Below, one piece after another: positions 15,543-21,443 of a stretch of DNA of 21,443 nucleotides. Below the pieces are notes generated by a model. The model saw nothing but the letters and a program-made list of their open reading frames with translations. It did not search any database and was not told the DNA's origin. The translations under genes and the position numbers were made by a program. How positions within the stretch are numbered: position 1 is the first letter of the stretch; every line of letters starts with the position of its first letter. This stretch comes from Prevotella sp. UBA6429 (GTDB taxonomy: Bacteria > Bacteroidota > Bacteroidia > Bacteroidales > Bacteroidaceae). Location: the NCBI GenBank assembly GCA_002437285.1, contig DJOV01000083.1:1-21443 (forward strand), in the 5' to 3' direction.

Positions 15543-15578
15543 AGAGGGCAAGCCAATCACTTGCCCTCTATTCTTTCG
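15543..15578 (+). terminator. Rho-independent terminator after the YfhO gene
   Basis: AGAGGGCAAG (15543-15552) and CTTGCCCTCT (15560-15569) form a perfect 10-bp stem with a 7-nt loop, followed by ATTCTTTC. It lies 25 bp after the YfhO stop codon. Only 23 bp separate it from the next ATG, so the downstream gene either uses a promoter I cannot see or depends on readthrough. Confidence 0.7.
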
Positions 15579-15601
15579 AAACCTATCTTAAAACCTAAAT
15601 T

Positions 15602-18292
15602 ATGACTACCCAAAAGACCTTACTTATCTTGGCCGCCCTCGGCTTGGCCTCCACTGCCACAGCCCAGCAGACGCGGCTGTCGTCCAGCATCTACCTGGTG
15701 CCACAGGCACAGACGGATGTTGTCATCCCTTTCCGCCCCACCGACGAGGGGATCAAGCTACCCGTGCGCTGGGGAATGGACGTGGCATGGAACAACGAGC
15801 AGAACATGCGCAAGGGCATCAACTTCATCGGAAAGAACAACCTGAGCATTGCCCGAAGCAGCTTCCAGATGAACCAACAGCTCGTCGGTGACACAGCGCT
15901 CACCACCTCGCAAATGCAGACACTGCGCGACCGCACCAACACCATCAACCTCATAAGCTCTGACGTGGACATCGTGCTCAACGCTGACCAGGGCGATGGC
16001 TCCACCAACTTCATCATTCCCTACTACTCATCCAATAATGTGGCCAACCCCACCCATTGGGCCAGGCTCATCGACGCCTCGGTGGCGTGGATGCAAAAAA
16101 ACTATCCCAAGCATAAGATTGTGGCCGTGTCGCCCTTCAACGAGCCCGACTACACCCCATGGAATGAGGGCACGAAGGCCAACTTCAAGGAGATAGCCCG
16201 ACAGCTCAAGGAGGACTACCCACGATTCAAGGACATCGCCATCACCGCAGGCAACACACTCAACAACGATGGGGCTGCGGACTGGTACAACGCTGTGAAG
16301 CCTTATGTCACCTGGGGCAACACACACCAACTCGCTGGTGGGTTCAACACGTTTGCCGACTTCTGGAAACAAGTGACCGACGAGGGCAACGTGGGCTACG
16401 CCGACGAGCTTCACAACGTGGGCGAAGCGATGATTGCCGCCAACTATGGCATGACAATCGGCATCTGGTGGGGCTTCGACAGCCGTGCCCGCGGTGAGTT
16501 CTGCCAGATCAGCAACCACGGTTCGCAATTGGCCTACGGCGAGGACCGTGCCCACTGGACAGCGGCTTCCGTCTATCGCAACAATGACACGCAAGACCTG
16601 CGGGCCTTCATCGGCGGCAGCGAGCGACAGGCCAACAACTCATCATACCTCTTCGTGTCACCCGACGAGGATGTCTACTTCGACACCCAGGGCCCCACAC
16701 GCGCCTTCCGCATGGAGTATCCAGGCGGCACGGGCTACCAAAATGGGCAGACCAACGCCGAACGGGTCTACAATGTCTACCGGGGCGAGGACGTGCCGCC
16801 TGTGGAAATCGCGGCTGGCCGCTACAAGCTTATCAACTATGCGTCGCGTATGACCATTGTCGGCAACACATCATCGGGTAGCGAGCTCACGCCCAAGCGC
16901 TACTCACAGTTCTCGGATGTTCCCCCACTCGCCCAATGGGACGTAGCGCCTGCCAGCTCCCGCATCGGCGGCGACTACAGTTTCTTCACGTTCACCAATG
17001 CACAGAACAAGATGCACATGAACGTGCTCAACAACTCCACACAACCCTTCGCCCACATCATCGCTTACAACGCCGGCAATGCCAGCAACGAGCAGTGGTC
17101 TGTCGAGTACGCGGGCAAAGGTTACTATTATCTACGCAACCGCGAGTCAGGCCTCTACCTGTCGCTTCACAACGAGTCGGCAACCTATTTCGTCCAGAAG
17201 ACATTGGCTTCATCCGCAGTCGACCGTAAGTTGCAGATGTGGCGGTTCATTCCCGCCGACGCACCCGTGGAGAACGTTGCGCCCGCCGCACCGACAGCAC
17301 TCACGGCCACAGCCCATGCGGCCAGCGTGAGCCTCACATGGACCGCCCCCACCGACAACGACGTGGCGAGCTATCTCATCGTGCGAGGCGATGCCGACGG
17401 CACCCATTGGAGCACCATCGCCCGTGGCATCACCGGCACATCGTTCACCGACAACACCTGCCGTCAAGGCCATGCTTATTTATATAAGGTGAAAGCCGTC
17501 GACCGCTCAGCCAACGTGTCGGAAGCAAGTGGTCCCGCACAAGCCACACCCACAGGCGATCGCGCCCTGGTGGCCAGTTGGCAGATGGAAGGCTCACTCC
17601 TCGACGAGACAGCCAACCTCATGGATGTCGCTTGCTCGGCCACGCCCCGCTACGTGACCGACCATCAGGTGGGCGACTCGGCCCTGCGTCTCTCCAACGC
17701 TTACCTGCGCTTGCCCTATGCGGTGGGCGACATGGACGAGATGACCATCGCCATGTGGGTGAAGTGGACCAACAGCGGCAGCAACTGGACGCGTCTCTTC
17801 GACTTCGGCAACGGCACCCAGCAATACATGTTCCTCACGCCGAGCAACGGCTCCACCATGCGTTTCGCCATCAAGAACGGCGGTGACGAGCAGATCGTAG
17901 ACGCATCCTCCAAGTTGCAGGGCAGCAAGTGGCACCACGTGGCCGTAACACTCGGTGCGGGTAGCGCCACCATCTGGGTGGATGGCCAGGCGGTAGGTTC
18001 CTCCTCCATCTCCATCAAGCCAAGCGACATCCGTCCTGTGCTCAACTACATCGGGCGTAGCCAGTTTGTCGCCGACCCGCTGTTCAACGGCATTATCGAT
18101 GACGTGCGCATCTACAATTATCCGCTCACAGCCGAGGAGCTGCAGGGCATCATCGGCAACCCCACGGCCGTCAGCCCCATCGAAGGCAATCACAAGGCGC
18201 CCGACGCTCCCATCTACGACCTGCAAGGCCGCCGTGTGTCACAGCCACAGCATGGCATATTCATCAAGAACGGACAGAAGATAGCCCGCTGA
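15602..18292 (+). CDS. Secreted multidomain glycoside-hydrolase-like protein (GH-A-type barrel, ricin-like, FN3, LamG)
   Basis: The 896-residue protein has a signal peptide (MTTQKTLLILAALGLASTATA). Residues of about 30-400 look like a clan GH-A (beta/alpha)8 barrel: VSPFNEPDYTPWNEGT carries Glu181 in the NEP acid/base position, and ADELHNVGEAMIAANYG (Glu269 or Glu275) lies where a nucleophile would be expected, before IGIWWGFDSR. Residues of about 405-555 resemble a ricin-type beta-trefoil (GRYKLINYASRMTIV, YYYLRNRESGLYLSLHN). A fibronectin type III domain spans about 560-650 and a LamG/concanavalin-like domain about 653-855 (MTIAMWVKWT, KWHHVAVTLGAG, GIIDDVRIYNYPLT). The end (APIYDLQGRRVSQPQHGIFI, then KNGQKIAR) is the short tail typical of Prevotella exported proteins. 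I cannot assign a GH family or substrate. The barrel assignment rests on motifs only. Confidence 0.75.
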   Translation: MTTQKTLLILAALGLASTATAQQTRLSSSIYLVPQAQTDVVIPFRPTDEGIKLPVRWGMDVAWNNEQNMRKGINFIGKNNLSIARSSFQMNQQLVGDTALTTSQMQTLRDRTNTINLISSDVDIVLNADQGDGSTNFIIPYYSSNNVANPTHWARLIDASVAWMQKNYPKHKIVAVSPFNEPDYTPWNEGTKANFKEIARQLKEDYPRFKDIAITAGNTLNNDGAADWYNAVKPYVTWGNTHQLAGGFNTFADFWKQVTDEGNVGYADELHNVGEAMIAANYGMTIGIWWGFDSRARGEFCQISNHGSQLAYGEDRAHWTAASVYRNNDTQDLRAFIGGSERQANNSSYLFVSPDEDVYFDTQGPTRAFRMEYPGGTGYQNGQTNAERVYNVYRGEDVPPVEIAAGRYKLINYASRMTIVGNTSSGSELTPKRYSQFSDVPPLAQWDVAPASSRIGGDYSFFTFTNAQNKMHMNVLNNSTQPFAHIIAYNAGNASNEQWSVEYAGKGYYYLRNRESGLYLSLHNESATYFVQKTLASSAVDRKLQMWRFIPADAPVENVAPAAPTALTATAHAASVSLTWTAPTDNDVASYLIVRGDADGTHWSTIARGITGTSFTDNTCRQGHAYLYKVKAVDRSANVSEASGPAQATPTGDRALVASWQMEGSLLDETANLMDVACSATPRYVTDHQVGDSALRLSNAYLRLPYAVGDMDEMTIAMWVKWTNSGSNWTRLFDFGNGTQQYMFLTPSNGSTMRFAIKNGGDEQIVDASSKLQGSKWHHVAVTLGAGSATIWVDGQAVGSSSISIKPSDIRPVLNYIGRSQFVADPLFNGIIDDVRIYNYPLTAEELQGIIGNPTAVSPIEGNHKAPDAPIYDLQGRRVSQPQHGIFIKNGQKIAR

Positions 18293-18313
18293 CACGCTCG
18301 CCCCCTTTCTTTG

Positions 18314-18380
18314 CGACCGCCCTGCCCTCAGCCCCGGGATGCCTCCACGCGCAAGCTCCCATCCGCTGGCAGGGCGGTCG
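18314..18380. repeat. 13-bp inverted repeat after the glycoside-hydrolase-like gene
   Basis: CGACCGCCCTGCC (18314-18326) and GGCAGGGCGGTCG (18368-18380) are perfectly complementary and enclose 41 nt. The left arm begins 22 bp after the stop codon. No T run follows on either strand. It may be a terminator-like structure with a large loop or a small repetitive element. The rest of 18293-18505 holds only the promoter element of the next gene. Confidence 0.5.
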
Positions 18381-18473
18381 TCGCGTCTGGCTCTACACGA
18401 CATCATGACCAATGAGGATTTTATTTTTTCAAAATCTGTCGACCAATCTTTCATGAAAAAGCTCAAAATCATG

Positions 18474-18481
18474 TAATTTTG
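18474..18481 (+). promoter_or_regulatory. Putative -7 element (TAATTTTG) of the PLP-enzyme operon
   Basis: TAATTTTG matches TAnnTTTG, 24 bp upstream of the ATG at 18506. The region before it is A/T-rich, unlike the GC-rich surroundings, as expected for a promoter. I see no riboswitch-like structure between it and the gene. Confidence 0.55.
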
Positions 18482-18505
18482 CAGCAACTTTAAGACAAAG
18501 CAACC

Positions 18506-19681
18506 ATGAAAAATCAGACAAAGGCCATCGACACACCGTTCTGTAAGCACGACGCCTACGGATCATTGAGCATGCCGGTCTACCACACGGCAGCCTACGA
18601 GTTTGACACAGCGGCCGACATGGCCGACGCCTTCACGGGACGGGTGGTCGCCCCCGACTATTCCAGAGTGATGAACCCCACGGTGATGTACCTGGAGGAC
18701 AAGGTGAAGGCGCTTACTGGTGCCAGCCACGTTGTGGCTTTCTCATCGGGCATGGCCGCCATCAGCAACACGCTGCTGGCCCTTGCCGCCACTGGCAAGA
18801 ACATCGTCACCTCGCGCCACATGTTCGGCAACACGTTCTCGCTCATCACACAGTCGCTCAAGCGCTTTGGCGTGGAGGCCCGTCCCTGCGACCTGCTCGA
18901 CCTCGACGAGGTGAAGCGGCAGATTGACGACAACACCTGTTGTCTCTTCCTGGAGATCATCACCAACCCACAGATGGAGGTAGCCGACCTTCGCGAACTT
19001 GCGGCCATAGCCCATGCGCACCATGTGCCGCTGGTGGCTGACACCACGGTCATCCCATTCACACAGTTCTCCGCCAAGGCCCTGGGCGTCGACATCGAGG
19101 TGGTGTCGAGCACCAAGTACCTGTCGGGCGGGGCTACCACGCTGGGCGGTCTCGTCATCGACTATGGCACCGCGCCCGACTTCGGGCACACCATGAAAAA
19201 CGAGATGCTCTTCAACTTCGGCGCGTACATGACGCCTCACGTGGCCTATATGCAGTCGCTCGGACTGGAGACACTCGACGCGCGCTACCGCGTGCAGAGC
19301 CAGAACACGCTGCGCCTGGCAGAGATGCTGCGCTCGCTGCCCGAGGTGAAGCGCGTCAACTACGTGGGACTTCCCGACAATCCTTACCACACCCTCGCCG
19401 AGAAGCAGTTTGGCAAGACGGCCGGTGCCATGATGACCATCGACCTCGAGAGCCGAGAGGCTTGCTTCAGCATGATAGACCACCTCCGCCTGGTGCGCCG
19501 TGCCACCAACCTCTTCGACAACAAGACACTGGCCATCCATCCGGCAAGCACCATCTTCGGCCTCTTCTCTGATGAGGAGCGGGCGGCCATGGACGTGCTC
19601 GACACCACCGTGCGCCTCTCCGTAGGACTGGAGGACATGGACGACGTGTTTGAGGACATCAAGCAAGCATTGAAAGCATAA
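18506..19681 (+). CDS. Cys/Met metabolism PLP-dependent enzyme (transsulfuration family)
   Basis: The 391-residue cytoplasmic enzyme belongs to the fold-type I Cys/Met metabolism family (cystathionine gamma-synthase, cystathionine gamma-lyase, methionine gamma-lyase, O-acetylhomoserine sulfhydrylase). Marks are DYSRVMNPTVMYLEDKVKAL, VVAFSSGMAAISNTLLAL, LEIITNPQMEVADL, LVADTTVIPF and the PLP lysine Lys204 in SSTKYLSGGATT. A C-terminal stretch FDNKTLAIHPASTIF and VRLSVGLEDMDDV completes the family pattern. The exact reaction cannot be fixed from these motifs. The next gene, 20 bp downstream, encodes a PatB/MalY C-S lyase; a gamma-synthase followed by a beta-lyase would convert an activated homoserine and cysteine to homocysteine. 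Length is normal. Confidence 0.88.
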   Translation: MKNQTKAIDTPFCKHDAYGSLSMPVYHTAAYEFDTAADMADAFTGRVVAPDYSRVMNPTVMYLEDKVKALTGASHVVAFSSGMAAISNTLLALAATGKNIVTSRHMFGNTFSLITQSLKRFGVEARPCDLLDLDEVKRQIDDNTCCLFLEIITNPQMEVADLRELAAIAHAHHVPLVADTTVIPFTQFSAKALGVDIEVVSSTKYLSGGATTLGGLVIDYGTAPDFGHTMKNEMLFNFGAYMTPHVAYMQSLGLETLDARYRVQSQNTLRLAEMLRSLPEVKRVNYVGLPDNPYHTLAEKQFGKTAGAMMTIDLESREACFSMIDHLRLVRRATNLFDNKTLAIHPASTIFGLFSDEERAAMDVLDTTVRLSVGLEDMDDVFEDIKQALKA

Positions 19682-19701
19682 CCCAACAACACACAGCACA
19701 A

Positions 19702-20865
19702 ATGTACGATTTCAACAAGATTATCGACCGCACGGGCAGCGGCGACCTGAAGCACGAGGTGCTCCAGGAGCGCTACGGACGGTCTGACCTGTTGCCACTA
19801 TGGGTGGCTGACATGGATTTTGAGACACCGCAGTTTATCACCGACGCGCTCCGCAAGCGCCTCGACCACTCGCTCTTCGGCTACACCGTGGAGCCGAAAG
19901 ACTACTGGCCCACCGTGCAGCGATGGCTCCACGACCATCACCAGTGGGACGTGAAGCGCGAGTGGCTCACCTACATACCCGGCATCGTGAAGGGCATCGG
20001 CATGGTGGTGAACGTCTTCACACGGCCCGACGAGAAGGTCATCATCCAGCCGCCTGTGTATCATCCCTTCCGGCTTACTCCTCAGGGCAACGGCCGCGAG
20101 GTGGTCTGCAACCCGCTCCACGAGAACGCGGACGGCACCTACTCCATGGACTTCGACAACCTGGCCCGCGTAGCCGACGACAAGTGCCGGGTGCTCATCC
20201 TCTCCAATCCACACAACCCGGCCGGCATCGTGTGGGACAAGGAGACGTTGGCGCGCCTGGCCGACTTCTGCTACGACCGCCACATCCTCGTCATCTCCGA
20301 TGAGATCCACTGCGACATGGCGCTCTGGGGCAACAAACATGTGCCGTTCGCCATGGTCTCGGAGAAGGCGGCGCAGTGCAGCATCACGTTTGGCGCGCCG
20401 TCGAAGACGTTCAACATCGCAGGCATCGTGAGTTCCTACGCCATTGTTCCCAACGACGAGATACGCCAAAAGTTCTACTCATGGCTCACCGCCAACGAGC
20501 TCAACGAGCCCACCCTCTTCTCGCCCATCGCCACCATCGCCGCCTTCCAGCAGGGCGAGGAGTGGCGCAAGGCCATGCTCCGTTACGTGGAGGAGAACAT
20601 TCTGTTTGTGGAAGACTTCTGCAAACAGCACATGCCCCAGATCAAGCCCCTGCGCCCCCAGGCTTCCTTCCTCGTGTGGCTCGACTGTCGCCAACTGGGT
20701 CTCAACCACGACCAACTCATTGACCTCTTTGTCAACAAGGCGCACCTGGCACTCAACGACGGCGAGATGTTCGGGCAGGGCGGAGAGGGTTTCATGCGGA
20801 TGAACGTGGGCACGCCCCGCGCCGTCCTGGAGCAGGCGCTCCGCCAACTGAAAGCGGCTCTGTAA
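19702..20865 (+). CDS. PatB/MalY family PLP-dependent C-S lyase (cystathionine beta-lyase type)
   Basis: The 387-residue enzyme is of the MalY/PatB aminotransferase-like group, which cleaves cystathionine and other cysteine S-conjugates to pyruvate, ammonia and a thiol. It starts FNKIIDRTGSGDLKHE, followed by LPLWVADMDFETPQFI, typical of this group. Further marks are LFGYTVEPKDYWPTVQRW, IIQPPVYHPF, LSNPHNPAGIVWDKETL, VISDEIHCDMAL and the PLP lysine Lys235 in GAPSKTFNIAG. The C-terminal RMNVGTPR supplies the Arg that binds the substrate carboxylate. It is 20 bp after the Cys/Met enzyme gene on the same strand and followed by a strong terminator, so the two form one operon. A role in methionine synthesis or in thiol release from cysteine conjugates is equally possible. 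Confidence 0.92.
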   Translation: MYDFNKIIDRTGSGDLKHEVLQERYGRSDLLPLWVADMDFETPQFITDALRKRLDHSLFGYTVEPKDYWPTVQRWLHDHHQWDVKREWLTYIPGIVKGIGMVVNVFTRPDEKVIIQPPVYHPFRLTPQGNGREVVCNPLHENADGTYSMDFDNLARVADDKCRVLILSNPHNPAGIVWDKETLARLADFCYDRHILVISDEIHCDMALWGNKHVPFAMVSEKAAQCSITFGAPSKTFNIAGIVSSYAIVPNDEIRQKFYSWLTANELNEPTLFSPIATIAAFQQGEEWRKAMLRYVEENILFVEDFCKQHMPQIKPLRPQASFLVWLDCRQLGLNHDQLIDLFVNKAHLALNDGEMFGQGGEGFMRMNVGTPRAVLEQALRQLKAAL

Positions 20866-20878
20866 CGTCACACACACT

Positions 20879-20956
20879 ACCGCCCGGCTGTCAATCACAC
20901 GACCAACACACACAAATGTTGGCGAAGAGATGACAACCGGGCGGTTTTGTTTTTTT
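20879..20956 (+). terminator. Rho-independent terminator of the PLP-enzyme operon
   Basis: Arms 20879-20893 and 20931-20945 form a 15-bp GC-rich stem with one mismatch, directly followed by TTTTGTTTTTTT. The loop of 37 nt contains a smaller stem (CCAACA/TGTTGG). It starts 14 bp after the stop codon of the PatB-type gene. The following 20957-21070 shows no recognisable promoter element or gene. Confidence 0.85.
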
Positions 20957-21070
20957 CATCAAGCAGTTTGGGCATGATGGCTGTTTAGGAAGCATCATTC
21001 GCAAATAACTGCGGGCTGGACAAAAAGTTCATATAACAAGAAAGAGCTGAGTATTAACACATAAACTGCC

Positions 21071-21443
21071 ATGAAACAAAGCCTCTTCATTATTCTATTG
21101 ACATTATTATCCTTGACACATGTCGGCGCCCAAAACACCTATACAGCCCGCGTCGTGGACGCGAGCACTGGCGACGCACTGCCTATGGCGAGCGTCTACA
21201 TCAGCGCCTCCCACTCCACCATCACCAACCAGGAGGGCGACTTCTCCATCGTGGCGCAACCCGAAGACGTGCTCCGCATCTCCTATGTGGGCTACAACGC
21301 CAAGAGCATCAAGGCAAGCGACTTGCGACGCAAGGTGGAGCTGAAACCTTTCACCAGGATGCTGCAAGGAGTGACCGTCACCCCCGTCGATGTCGTGGGG
21401 TTGCTCAAGAAGCTGGTGAAGAAACTCAAAATGGAGTATGCCC
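21071..21443 (+). CDS. Secreted protein with carboxypeptidase regulatory-like domain, cut by window edge
   Basis: Only the first 124 codons are present; the frame is open to the right edge. The start gives a signal peptide (MKQSLFIILLTLLSLTHVGA). The mature part begins QNTYTARVVDASTGDALPMA, continues SVYISASHSTITNQEGDFSI and has VLRISYVGYNAKSIKASDL. This is the CarboxypepD_reg-like beta-sandwich found at the N-terminus of many Bacteroidetes outer-membrane proteins. After it comes ELKPFTRMLQGVTVTPVDVV and LLKKLVKKLKMEY, which is more like proteins with a helical stretch after the domain than a TonB-dependent receptor with its plug. The full identity needs the missing 3' part. Confidence 0.8.
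   Translation, partial: MKQSLFIILLTLLSLTHVGAQNTYTARVVDASTGDALPMASVYISASHSTITNQEGDFSIVAQPEDVLRISYVGYNAKSIKASDLRRKVELKPFTRMLQGVTVTPVDVVGLLKKLVKKLKMEYA

Noticed and set aside
14486..15556. 356-codon minus-strand open frame opposite the YfhO gene
   Set aside because: It is a shadow of the sense gene: biased composition (His, Val, Leu), no start context and no recognisable family.

Overview
The window looks like chromosomal DNA of a Bacteroidales bacterium, most likely Prevotellaceae. The evidence is a fused MurF-alanine racemase gene, signal peptides with small C-terminal modules resembling type IX secretion tails, a YfhO-type membrane protein, and TAnnTTTG (-7 type) promoter elements in place of a classic -10 box. 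Most coding DNA is GC-rich. The left end (about 1-1000) is clearly AT-richer and looks accessory. This assignment is inference; no rRNA or other species marker is present.

Region 1 (16-2236, minus strand) is an RHS locus. A small secreted protein with one YD motif and a sorting-tail-like C-terminus overlaps an RHS-core ORF. The core is followed, in another reading frame, by a C-terminal cassette carrying an HEFGH metallopeptidase motif, and then by a low-GC lipoprotein. The core and cassette appear to be separated by a single-base frameshift near 1019-1020. A 411-bp stretch without a convincing gene follows (2237-2647).

Region 2 (2648-6675, minus strand) is a probable three-gene uronate operon, transcribed in the order PTS IIC (galactitol family)-like permease, KduI isomerase, ExuT-type MFS transporter. 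Two features are odd: the KduI has a clear signal peptide, and the PTS IIC gene has no IIA, IIB or HPr partner in view. A 20-bp-stem inverted repeat overlaps the likely promoter.

Region 3 (6839-12856, minus strand) holds the murF-alr fusion, a translationally coupled pair of secreted proteins (a small tail-bearing protein and a beta-helix carbohydrate-binding-domain protein), and luxS downstream of mtnN. MtnN makes S-ribosylhomocysteine and LuxS cleaves it to homocysteine and the AI-2 precursor.

Region 4 (12989-21443, plus strand) runs divergently from mtnN: a YfhO family membrane protein, a large secreted glycoside-hydrolase-like multidomain protein, and a two-gene unit of PLP enzymes (a Cys/Met-metabolism enzyme and a PatB/MalY C-S lyase) ending in a strong terminator. 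The 5' part of a secreted carboxypeptidase-regulatory-domain protein is cut by the window edge. Together the mtnN/luxS and PLP-enzyme genes suggest local concentration of homocysteine and methionine metabolism.

The best candidates for something undescribed are the exported KduI with an orphan PTS IIC, the frameshifted RHS cassette with its lipoprotein neighbour, and the coupled beta-helix/tail-protein pair.
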